Source: Panonychus citri (Eukaryota; Arthropoda; Arachnida; Trombidiformes; Tetranychidae). From it: 64,000 nucleotides of DNA. Position numbers and translations under genes: made by a program. Positions within the stretch are counted from its first letter, which is position 1. Each line of letters begins with the position of its first letter. Shown here piece after piece: positions 11,641 to 23,748 of this stretch. Location: contig NW_026515546.1 in the NCBI RefSeq assembly GCF_014898815.1, forward strand, positions 2,404,501 through 2,468,500, written 5' to 3'. Below the pieces are notes generated by a model. That model saw only the letters and a program-made list of their open reading frames with translations, was not told the DNA's origin and ran no database searches.

Positions 11641-13235
11641 ATGTATTATCCTGGCGATTTAAACTTTCCATTTAATGTTACAGTCGGATTTCGTGATGTA
11701 ATTATCGAGTCAATTACTTGTTTTAATTGTTGATTATCTTGAACAATTTCGTTAATTATATTGTTTTCAATTTCTTTACAAAAAACTTTCAGTTGACTTT
11801 TCTTAAAGAGACCAAATTGAAACCCGGAAGAGTGAAAAACCTTTGGTTAGATTTGATGGTTTCCCTGTTTCGATCAAAGTAAGTTGACAATAATTTAGAT
11901 TAATTTAGTTTATTTAATTGTCATTTCTTTAGTATCATAATCAAGTATTGTCCCGATAAAATTATCGGTGCTTACGATAAGAGTGAAAACATTTACGCTC
12001 ATGGATTACTTGGGATGTTACAACGAGAGGTGAGTTTTTACTTATTAATGACTTGAAATCTTTTCTAATAATTTACTTTGATTGTTGATCGTTTATTGAT
12101 TATTGTGGTCAAGGAAATTGATTTCGCTTGGGCAGTGGTACCTATTACACTTACTAATATGCCTGGTGAGATTCTTGGACCACTAATTGAATTAGATTTC
12201 ATTATTTGCAGTCACAATCCGCCGATTCGTGAGATCTACAGTCTCATCAGTACTTTTGAAATCTTTGACACTTTAACTTGGCTCCTGTTGTTAGGCCTAA
12301 TCTTATTAGTGGAAACACTTTCAGTTATGTTGATTGTCACAGGTAAATTGAACCTTTGGTCCTCTTTATTTTCAGCCTTAAGGTCATTACCTGGAACCAT
12401 TTTCACACAATATACTCCGGTCAATGTACCTCGAGTGAAAGTGATCCTGACCGTTGGTCTACTTTTGCTTGCAAGCATTTTAAATGCTTCTTTTAACACT
12501 CAAGCAATCAAGATAAATCGTGAAGATTTAGTTGACAATCTATTGGATATTATTAAATTTAAAAGGATTCCTTTTATTACCGATAATTGTTACGATTGGT
12601 TCATAAAGGGACAGTTCAGTGTTTTCAAGGAGATTTTTTCTTATGCCACTGAACTTGGTGCTAACAATAGTTATCCAATTGATTCAGTTCTTGTACATGC
12701 ATCAAATAATGGAGCTGTTATTTCATCACAACATCGATGCCAATTGTATCAGACAACTTTACGTCTTAATAACAATCCATTAGCGAGTAGTATTCATTTC
12801 TCAAGGCCATTTGCCAAATCGATCTCCGTTTTCCTGATTCGTAAAGGTTTCAACAGTTCAGATAAACATCACAAGCGTTTCTTGGACTCGTAAGTACATT
12901 AAATTCACTCCTTAGATCGATTAGATTGGAGAAACTTAACTTTTTTTTCTCATTCTGTTCTTATCGTTTTCTTTAGTGGAAAATTTTTCCTCGAATTTGG
13001 TCTATCCGTTCCGATAAGATCCAATTTATATTACAAATTAAGATCAAATTTTACCGAATGGCAGATTATTAAAGCTTCGAGACCCACCGAAACTAAACCT
13101 TGGCAATTCAATCAACTAAATCTTTCAGCTTATCAACAGCAATTAAAAGTTTACTCCGTTTGTCTAATTAGTTGCTTCTTACCTCTAATAATAGAGATCA
13201 TCTATTTTAGATGGACATGCAGAGATCCTTGCTAA
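11641..13235 (+). CDS. Ionotropic-receptor-like (iGluR-family) channel, short and divergent
   Basis: Exons are 11641-11697, 11793-11878, 11933-12029, 12114-12889 and 12977-13235, all GT-AG and phase-compatible, giving about 424 residues. The order matches a ligand-gated glutamate-receptor core. S1 includes NVTVGF, LWLDLMVSLF and HGLLGMLQRE followed by IDFAWAVVPITLT. M1 is FDTLTWLLLLGLILLVE. The pore region is WSSLFSALRSLPGTIF. M3 ends ILNASFNTQAI, where the conserved family sequence is SYTANLAAFLT-like. S2 follows, then M4 near the C-terminus (VYSVCLISCFLPLIIEIIYF). There is no amino-terminal domain and no clear signal peptide. An in-frame stop lies 12 bp upstream of the chosen ATG, so any further 5' exon would have to be spliced in. 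Antennal/gustatory IR subfamily membership is inferred; the ligand is unknown. First exon is the weakest part. Confidence 0.75.
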
Positions 13236-13662
13236 TGGTCAGTGTGGAAATTGAATTAATCTTGAAATGAAATCTTTCCAAGATGATTGACCTCATTATC
13301 TGAGCTTTAATTTGAATAATTACTCAATAAAAGTTAATTGGACTAAATGAATTTGAAAGATAGATAATGTTATTTATTTAATACATTTGTTGTATAATTG
13401 TGATCATTAAATTTATTTTGATTTAATCAAATTCAAGTCTCGTGGTAAATATTAACACAATTGAATTTAGCAGTTGAGATTCTTATGATTTACAATCAAC
13501 TCAACCAAAATATTCAAAATGGTCTTTTAATAACATGTTGATTGTACAAACCATTGATTTTGTGTGTAATTGAATCAGTAATCAGCGAAACAATTAAGTC
13601 CCATTTCATGTGTGTAGCTGATGTTTACTTGATGTTGATTAAATTGATTCCTTGTTAATTGT
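13236..13662. other. Convergent 3' regions of the IR-like gene and the GPCR
   Basis: The IR-like gene (+) and the GPCR (-) end towards each other here. A perfect AATAAA lies at 13326-13331, about 90 bp after the IR stop, a plausible poly(A) signal. No coding content is seen. Confidence 0.5.
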
Positions 13663-15627
13663 TCATTTCATAATAAAAGCCTTGTCGTTTGAGCAGTTGA
13701 TCGGCTTTAGATCTGATGTATTAGAACGACCTCTAAGTGGGACTAAACGATTGACCAGTTGACTGGTTGATCCTGATCTTTTCCAGACAAATAGAAATGT
13801 GTAAGCGTGAAATGAATTGACCATCGGGTTAAGTATGGGCAGGGCAAGGGCGATTATGTACATTAAACTGGTTACAATTGGATTGATTATCTCCTCTTGA
13901 CCACTGAATATCTGCCAAAGTACAATAAAGGCATAAGGAGTCCAGCAAACGATGAATGAAATAGTGACCGCAAGGAAAGTGCTTATAGCTTTACGTTTAG
14001 TTTTGAGCATACAATTGGTTTTCTGAGACAATCGTTCCTCACTCGAAGCTGATTTACTCATTCGAGCTGAAAAGGAAGGGTTAAATAAAAAAACCGGAAA
14101 CAGTTACTATAAATATATAAGAATAAGAATGAAATTCAAAATAAAATGAGCTTTACTTTGAAAATATTAATACTTTAATTCTAATGTAACCTTGTGAGGA
14201 TTAAATCGCCTACGGGTATTTGAACAAAATGTAACAAAGTGTCAAAATTAATGGGGGTTGGAGTGAAAAAAAAAAGTTCATAACATGAAAATGTAACATT
14301 AAAGTTATAATAAGATGAGTTATTGATGAATTTCTCAGGAAAATACTCCTTGTTACTTTGATGAGTTTTTTTTCATCATCATAACATACTCATGAAACTT
14401 ATATTACACCATGATGCTTATCAGCATCATGCTCATACTCAAATTACATCAGTCATACAATTACATGTTATATTATCGGTGATATAAGATGAGAGAGAGA
14501 GAGGGAAAAGTTGATTAAACCTTATACATAATCGATAGTTAATTTTGATATTATATTAATATCTTCAAAAAGGAAACAATCATTCTAGTAAATCGGGAAT
14601 AATTAGTAAACTACTATGTGAGGAGTAAATTAACTTACCGACAACGTATTTATCTAAATTAAGTGAGGCGATTATCTTTGAATAAAGTAGAATGATCAAT
14701 TTCAATGGTATCAGGTACATTCCGAGTAAACTGTAAAAGTTGTAGGCTCTCAATTCCCATTCTGCTGTGAAGAAAATGAATCCGACACATTGTTGAAAAT
14801 TATGAGTTGGATTGGTGACAACATCGTAAATTATGGCCTGAAAATTGAAAAGATCACAATTAGTTGATTGATTAGATAAAAAGAGGAAAAAAGGTAAACA
14901 ATTTAAATATTCATGAGGTAAATTAATCATTGAAAGTAACATTTTAATGAATTCACTTCAATTCATTTCAACCCATCATCATGATAATATGATAGTGGAA
15001 TATCAATGAACAATTAATCAACTGACAGTTTTGATTGTTAAATTAAAAAAAATTCAGAACACTAACCTTTATAATTATAGACGATTCAATTGTTATTATT
15101 GATACAATATCGATCAATTTGTATTTGTTTTATTACAATAGATTCTACATGGAAATGACAATTATCTTAAGCACATTGATTAACTAAATTATCATCGAAT
15201 AATCCAAACTAGTGGTTCGTGGTAATTCAAAGTGATTATGAATAAATCTAAACAAGTTGAATTTGTGAATGATTAACAAGTTAGGAGAAAAGTTGAATAC
15301 AATTTAGTAAAAAAGTTAATTCCCAAGAAATTTAATAGATACATGATACTTAAATGTTTAGTTAATCAATTCATGTTTGAACGTTAATTTGTATGCTTCA
15401 ATTAAAGTTTCTAATTTGATGTTAAACAAGAAATAGACTAAATCACTTGGAGTGGAAGTGATTGAGTTTGAAAATCAATTTTCATCAAGATTTCAATCAA
15501 TGAATTTACCTTGAAAATGTCAACAACTTTCATAAAATTCAGAACTTGTCTTTATATATTTTAAAGTCTATATTACCAATGATAAAGTTACCAATAAATA
15601 AACATCCGTTTCCGCTCTCTCTCTTTC

Positions 15628-15658
<31 letters not shown>

Positions 15659-18600
15659 ATCTATCTCTCATGAGTGTTAGAGAAAAGATTAAGATTACAA
15701 AGACTTTATCCTGAGTAAATTAACTTTATTATCTAATAGTTAATTATGATTGTAACGAATACACGGAATATTGGAATAGTAAAATAATGATGATAAAAGT
15801 TGGATAGATGATCAAGTGAGTGAATTAACTAGAGACTCGTTGAAAAAGGTCGAGATATAGAGAGGAAACGGATGTCTAATTAGATGTAACTTGTTCATCG
15901 GTGTATTATGAAGTACAAGATTCAATTTTAAGTAACATTTTTTTAAGTTTCTGGACAGATTAGGTAATAATGCTATTAGAGAAAACATCAATCAGGGTGA
16001 ATTGTTGAAAAACTAATCAGAATTAAAAGCGAAAATATTAGAAGGAGCTACTTTTTGTCTCTAATTTCACAATCAAAATAAAGGAAATTAATTAGATGAG
16101 AGCTTTAATAGTCTCTCCCCTCATTCATCAAGTTCCAAAGTATCCAAAGTACCTGTACTTGAGAGATTGACTAGAGTACAGAATCATTACTATCATGTCA
16201 TCGTACTAGTGGACAATATAAATTACACTTCGACCTCTGAAATTGAAAAAGCTCTTGAAAATCAGACCTTAAAAGGAAATAAACTCAAGTGAAAGTGTCA
16301 AGCATTTGAGTTTCAATTCTGTTTCATTTTTTAAGCTTCTCAACTGAAAAGTTTTATCCTTTTTTCAATCATTTTGTATCAATGGTTTGAAAATATTGAT
16401 AAATAATTTTAAGATCAAATTTCATTGATCGATTTTAGGAAAATCGATAATGATCCATAGTCTATTAAAATTAAAGAAGATGATCAACTCAAGACAACAA
16501 TTAACTCTGACTTGTTGCAATAACGAGTAAGAAATAAATTTGATTTCCTGAATTAAATTTCGTTTCCTAGGAAATTCAAGTTGAAACTTTTCTCTTCATC
16601 AAACTAAATCAAAATCTACTTCATTTTTAAACCAATTGAATCAATTGAAGTTTGTAAGGTTTTCAAAGTCAATAATCAATAAAAATCAAAGTAAAATAAA
16701 AAAGAGTTGAGGCCCAGAGATTAGAGAGAAAGTCTTCACAATTACATGTTCGGAAAACTTTTCATAGCGACCGATCGATCGGGAATATGGACTGGGAATA
16801 CAAGTAAACAATTTCATTCATCTTTTGGCTTTCGAGAAAACTTGTAAATCATCATGAATTGAATGAGACATTTATCACACAGGAAACAATGTCGACACTT
16901 TATTGTTAAATTCTGGTGTTTACAACGAATTGTTCATATATTTGAGTGATTGAAGGTGTTGAATTCATGTAAATCAAAGGATTCATTGAATGGTCATATT
17001 AGTTTTCACAAGGAGATATTATTACCTTGTCAACAATTGAAAGGAAAACAATAAACATGGAGATGATAAAATGTCATGTTGCATGGGAAAGGAAACGATT
17101 CTGATTGTTTTTTATGATCTCATCAATAACATGCAATCGCTTAATTGTTATGAGTGTTAACCTTTTAATTTGCGTGGGATTCCCATGTCTCTGATATATG
17201 GTGAGCCTCATTTCCATCATGGAAATGATCATAATGCTCATCAGAGATCACGATTCGTTAATTATTATAAATACACTGATCGAAGTGTAATAAATTAATT
17301 TAACTTTGAAGATAAATTAATTCTATATTATTTTAATTAATGCTATCAACTATCTGTGAATTGGTCATTTCAATTGCATAATCAAACATTGATACATTTG
17401 CTATGATAATTAAATCAGTTGATTGGTTAATCCTTTGGTAAAATTTTATCAACAATCAACAAGTTTCAGATCAGTTGGACATTTATTTGATTCATTTTGA
17501 TTAAAAATTAATCCAAATTTTAACTTTTCATTTCTTGCCGAATGATTAAATCGCTATGATATATGAATTGAATAGGAAAGGAATTGATTTAATTTCTTAA
17601 AACAATTAATCATAAACCAATACAAATCAAATGATTAACTACTTTTTTACGTAATCATTATATTAGAAAATTAAATTGTTGCTTCGTTGCAATTAAAATG
17701 AAAACTACAATCAGTTAAGAATCAAGTCAATTTAATATTCAACTAAATTGTTAGCAAAATGTTTGGTTAATGATAATAATTAGCTAATTATTCATAATGA
17801 TTATTATTAATGATGATGTTAAACCTAGAGTTGGGTTAATCAAGATATTAATAATAGTTAAATTATTAAATGGTTTGTTAATTGTTGTTATATGATTAGT
17901 TAACTGTCAGATGCAGAGTGAAAAGTTTTATCAAAAATAATTATGATAACCTAATATATAAAACAAAGATAAACTTAAAGTTATTGTTTTGTTAATAATT
18001 GACAACTAATTCATTAAGCATCTAAACAATTAGATAACAATCAAGTAAAGTTATGTGATCATTACCATTGGTCATCTTACCAATTGACCTAAATTTTCAT
18101 TGAAGGAAAAGATTAATCAACATGATGAGGAGTGAAAATTGTTACATCAAAATGGACATTAAGGTCAAGATAGTTTCAATTATGAGGAAGAAAAAAATTC
18201 TTGACCTGGTCAATGGAACATTTATTTTTATATATCGATAATATTTTCAGGGAAATATATTCTCAGAATTTATTATTAACACGAAAAGAGAAGGTCTTAG
18301 TTTATTTAATTCGTATTCTGAATTTGAGATTCAAAATGATGATATGAATCAAATCGTATCGGGGAAAAAAAGCTTTTTCATGGTGAAAGTCAATAGAAAG
18401 TAATGTTTTCTCATGTTAATGTCTCCAGAATTTTAAGAACTTTTGATCAACAGAATCTTTTATCTTCTACGGAATTAAAATAATTTGATGATCACTGATG
18501 ATGGGAAGATGGTTTAGAATTTGAATTACAACTTTATAATATGAAGAAGTGCTTATCAAGCAAAATTTATCGTATTTACGATTCTTGAAATCTGAGAATT

Positions 18601-21600
18601 TGAAATTCTATAGAGAGAGAAATCGATAAAGTTTTGGAGACACTTATATATTTTCAAGCTCTGATTCATTGCTATCAATTTGACAGAGACACTTATTCAA
18701 ACAGATTCATATTCATGTAACTTTCTTGGCTCATGGTGATACACCATGGATTTAATGTGAAAATGATTCAACTATTATCTAAATAATCAACAAAAAAAAA
18801 TTGGTAACTTTTTTTCTAACTGATAAAACTACATCGTTGCTAATAAGTTTCATTTCAGCTCTAGAATTTAAATATTTAATAATTGGAAGGTTTCAACTAC
18901 AAGTTGAGAACATTTTGAGACACTAATAATTTAACAGTTCGCATTTATCCTGTTTAGATCATTTATCAACTATTTCTCTGTGAATTTCATCCAAATGATC
19001 CATTAAGAGACTGAGAATATTATGATATCAAAATACAGAATCAAAATAGTGAAATCGAAACGTAAATAATCATAGAAACTCATTAAATTCAGAATAACAA
19101 TGAACATCACATGTAATAGAGAGATAGAGATAAAAATGAACGAGAAATGAGCAATCAAAACAAAACAAAAATGGAAAATAATTTATATAAAAAAACGAAA
19201 AAACTAAAAAAAAGAATAAATTTCACGAACTTGAGGAATGAAAAATCGAGATAATGTCAATTGTATAGATTGGAAGAGGGAGTGAGTTGGGAGGTGAAAA
19301 GGATATTTACCTGAAATCTATCAGGTACATTGGTTCAAATATTAATCGAAACTTGAGTTTGACTTGACGAATCAAGTTGATAGAGTTTGAATATTATCGT
19401 CAGCATTTCAGACTGAAAATTCACCAAGGGAATTCAGAGTCTATATATTCAATTAATATGGTATTTTTTTGTTGTTATTCATTATAATAAAAGCAAACAC
19501 GAAGTTACAGTACACATATGAATTACCATGAAACATAAATAATTGATATTATTATTAATTGTTGTATGAAAAACTCATGATAATCACAAGTATCATGAAT
19601 AATGGGAAATCCGAGAATCTATGGTTTCATATATGCGAGATAATATCATAATGATGAATCAACAATTGAGTAAAAATCTGTTCCATGATAACTTCAGGGA
19701 AATAGACTCGATCCCAATTGCAACTCAATCAGATTCATTATGATTTAACGATCCATTAATGACCTCATTTGGTTGGTCGCTTGAATATGTTACAATTATT
19801 ATCATAAGAACTTTTTTTTGCTTTAATTATTTAGTTCTAGAATCTGTTAATTAATAAATTGACCAATAAATATTTCAATCAACTTTAGATTCAATTTGTT
19901 ACTATTCAGTATATTAATAGAGTTTGTGTAACTATAAATTGAGATAAATATTGATCATGAAAGTAATTAATAAATTAAATTTATTTGATTTGATTTGATC
20001 AATTTATATTAAGAAACTAATATGATTACGATTAATGATAATATGAAAAGGTTTCATCTTGATCAAAGTTAAAGCCTCGAATTACAGTAATCTTAAATTG
20101 ATTAGCAATTTTCTCATTATGATAACAATTAAACTTTTCATTATCTCTAATTAAGGTTGAGTTGATTAGTGAAATGAAAAGGTTTCATGAAAATCTATTG
20201 GAAAACCATCATTTCACTTGAGAGTAATTCAGTTTCCCAGTGATTTATCAATTTGAAATAATTATCAGTCAATTATCATGTTAAATTTGAGCCTTGGCTA
20301 ATTGAAGGACATTAAAAGTGTCAATCAAATTTGTAATCATACAAAAGACAAATCTAATTGTTAAAAGAATCTCTAATTTAATGAACCAGGAAGTTAATCA
20401 TTTCATCAGCATCATTTTATCAAGTCAAAATTTTCAAGGTCTTAATTCAACAATTGTTGTCATGATTGTATGTCAAATTGTTATACACTCAATTAGCGAG
20501 AAAAATTAACTAATATAATGTACATTTGAATGATTACTTATCCACCTCCACTTAGTTTCCTGAGTAATTTATCCGAAGAGGATTCTAACATGGAAACACG
20601 TAGGAGGTGGAGAGGGAAATAGTATCTACTCTCTGTAGGAAAAGGTTCATCTTATACATACATGAACATAATCATCTTCATCATGAAAAAAAAAGTTCAT
20701 GTCTCATGAAATTTGAAATATCAAATTTAACAAAACAAATGGATTCTGAGGTTAATGAAAGAAAAGAGAAAAAAAATTTCCTTCCTTTTGAGATTCTAAT
20801 GGACAAACTTTGGCGTGAAACAAAACTATTAAATTAAAGTTTGATTGTTAACCTTAATTATTGACAACATCTATTAGTGTTTGACAGTCAATTTTATATA
20901 TTGATTAATATTTACGTCAAATCATTTGAAATTGATTTAGAGTGGTTTGAGAGATTGCAGATTTTATTTATAAATTGTCAATAGCTAAAGATGTATCAAC
21001 AATTAGATTAATGATGCAAAATGGACTCGAGAGGTTTTGCTAATTGTGATTTAAGTTTCTATTTACCATTAGTAGGATTACTTTGGAGATATTCATTGAT
21101 TTCAGTAGTTCACTTTGAAGAAATTTTCAAATTGTATCCTAGTCAAGTAACGATTTCATAATAATTCAGCATGAGATAAACTTCCGATTCCATGAATCGT
21201 CTAGGTAACAATATAGAATTGATATAAATCATTTAATGTTCATCAACTATCAACTATCAAACATGTAATATGAATTCACGTAAATTATCAATAACATCAA
21301 GATTAATTTTTAATCGTAAAATCATATTGATCCGATTAGAATAGTAATAGTTTGATCTTTGATTATCTTATTGTAATAATACTAATTATGCTGATTGTAA
21401 GTTCAATGGGTTTATTGTTTGATTTACTTAAGATTTTATGATGATTTTCGGTAATCAATATTAATAGAAACAAAGTAATTTATATCCTAGTATCTTTTGA
21501 TTGTATAACCTAACTAATTGGAAAATATCTTAATTAGATAGTTTGTTATAATATCAATCTAAATGATTATTCTGATTGACTAATCTCAGCAATATACTGA

Positions 21601-22987
21601 TGGACAGATTATGTTAATCATTGGAGTTGATTTGTTCAAACGTTTCAATGGTTCTTGTAGTTATCAGTGTTAATTTGATCAGAATATAATCTATTAATAG
21701 TTTGATTAAACACTGATCAATTTGATTTCAATTCCAAATGATTGGATAGTTAAATCAATAATAACAGAATTGATTTAAATTGGTTATGACTTGTAGCTAA
21801 AAATAATAAACATCATAAGTATTAATCCAATGATGCAAAATAAATGTAAATATGAAAAATATGATTACAAGTGTTGACAATTTACTAATAGTAAACAATT
21901 AACTTGTTATTGTATTTTGCGCGAAAAGGATTAACAGTTAACAAATGTATTAATATCTTAAAAATAATTATCATTACTAGTGACGATGATTAACAATTAT
22001 TATACTTATATTATATACTAATAATAATTATTAATAATACGTAGCTACTTAATTGGAATGGTAATTAACTAGAAAAATCAAACAAGAATCAAATGTCAAT
22101 TGAAATCGTTATGATAATTTGTACAATCAAACACAGTCTTTTATGTTTGGTGACAATTAAAATACCTCAAAACAACAAAATTTATCGAGAGATTAATATT
22201 ATAATCATGAAGATTAATCAAGAGAAAAAAAGTTTCTGTAGGGGATCGGGAGTGTAGAATTACGACAATTAACCTTGGAAGGGGAAATTCGATTTTAGGT
22301 GAGAAGGGATTCTCTTACCTGGGGAATGCTGAGAATTATAGCTGAGATATAAGTGATTTTGAGCATTCGATAAGCTCTTTGTTTTTCCTTCTGGAAAATA
22401 TGAGGCTCTTTGAGTAGATAGTAGCGGTTGTAAGATATACAAACAACCATGAATGAAGATGCGAAAAGGCTAAAATATTTAAGCGTTTGATGTAATTTAC
22501 AGAAGAACGAGCCAATTTCCCAAGAAATGGCCTTACACCAAGCGATTTGTGGAGCGATAACGAAGAAAAGAACTGCAAAATCGACGACAATAAGATTTAA
22601 CAGAAGGATGTTTGATCCTGATTTGATTTGTGATCTAAAGCTGATATGACAAAGTGCCAGGCCATTTGTAATAGAACCGAAGATTAGTAAGAGTGACAGA
22701 ATGACCACTTCAAATTGAAGATATTCTTGATAATAGGGCTTAAGATAAGCGTCGTAAAATAAAGCGGCCTCATTGGACATCTCATCGCCCGGTGGATCTC
22801 CGACAATCGCTCGGCTCAAAGAATAAACATTATTTGCTACTGGAGAAGGTGGAGTGGTCACAATCAAACTCGCTGGACTAACGGAAATCGTTGATTGAAA
22901 TAATGATGAAGTTGATGAGGTGATAAGACTTGTTGGTAGTGTTTGTGGTGATGAAATAGATGATATATCTGATCCATTTGTTCCCAT
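13663..22987 (-). CDS. Rhodopsin-family GPCR of the AKH/corazonin/GnRH-receptor type
   Basis: Three minus-strand exons, 22987-22319, 14837-14639 and 14066-13663, splice in phase to about 423 residues. Exon 1 has a Ser/Thr/Pro-rich extracellular tail with Asn-glycosylation sites, then TM1 (GSITNGLAL), TM2 (LLLNLIVVDF), TM3 and TM4 ending at LSIPQ. Exon 2 continues AIIYDVVTNPTHNFQQCVGF, the extracellular loop 2 pattern typical of AKH, corazonin and GnRH receptors, followed by TM5. Exon 3 has TM6 with FIVCWTPYAFIVLW, TM7 and a short C-tail. Such receptors bind small amidated neuropeptides and couple through Gq or Gs. Two usually conserved switches differ: the DRY position reads NRY (SYNRYYLL), and the NPxxY position reads NPMVN. 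Which peptide it binds cannot be told. The 7.5-kb intron between exons 1 and 2 is the largest in the window. Confidence 0.85.
14838..22318 (-). other. Large GPCR intron without nested gene
   Basis: This is the 7.5-kb intron of the neuropeptide-receptor gene. It holds a pyrimidine-rich tetranucleotide tract (TTTC repeats, about 15613-15665). An imperfect hairpin lies at 17188-17248 (arms TCTCTGAT/ATCAGAGA, GAGC/GCTC and CATTTCC/GGAAATG). Open frames at 20318-20509 and 20607-20837 show no family features and look random. No nested gene or intact transposon was recognised. Confidence 0.55.
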
Positions 22988-23748
22988 TATTTTAGATGTA
23001 TGAATAGTTGAAGTGAGTTGATTCAGTTACAATTTCCATTCACAGTGAATATGAAATAATGTACAATTTGATAACTTGGATTCCATATAAATCAGTAACT
23101 CGTTTCAACATTTTCCTCCTTCTTTTCTTGCAAGATGAACATTGAATCACTTGAATCATCGTAAAAACAAGATAATATTCTGGCAGCATCCAAACTCCTG
23201 AGTCTCCATTCATGATTTATCGCCAACTTTATTTGAATCCTTTTTCTCTGCGCATTTTACCACAACTCACACTTTGTCTTCCTTTACGTTTTTTTTTTGA
23301 AGAAAAAACTAATTAAAAACAACAAAAGTGTGATAACTATTGATGATTACAGGGTGAAAACTTGTAAAAAATGATGTAAGTGATCAGTTATACAAAAAAA
23401 TATTCATTAAATTTGAGAGGATGGATGAGATTGTCAAGGAGTTAATAATAAAAATTGATGATCATTTTGGATAATTAAGAGAAATTAAGTTAATATTGCT
23501 TATTTTCCCAATAGAAATTGTTAGATAATCTGATTTGATTTTCATCAATCATGATTATTAATAATTGCATTTGGTTTGGTATCTTTTAACTGAGTTAACA
23601 AGAATAATGATGAAGAAAATAAATTTTTGATCAACAATTTTTGGTCAAGAGGTTATAGAATAGTAATAAAAAAGAGTTAATTGAGAACTATGTTGATTAA
23701 GATATGATGAACTCGAGTCAATATCCGTACAAATGTGAGTCGAATTTT
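22988..23748. other. Intergenic region between GPCR start and ADAM 3' end
   Basis: The region holds the 5' flank of the GPCR and the 3' flank of the ADAM gene, both on the minus strand. AT-rich with short A and T runs near 23285-23310. No further gene or repeat is supported. Confidence 0.5.

Noticed and set aside
14405..14440. Palindrome CATGATGC…GCATCATG in the GPCR intron as a regulatory hairpin
   Set aside because: An 8-bp stem is expected by chance in DNA this rich in CAT/ATG words.
20318..20837. Two open frames in the large GPCR intron
   Set aside because: Short, AT-driven, with no splice partners and no recognisable domain; likely chance.
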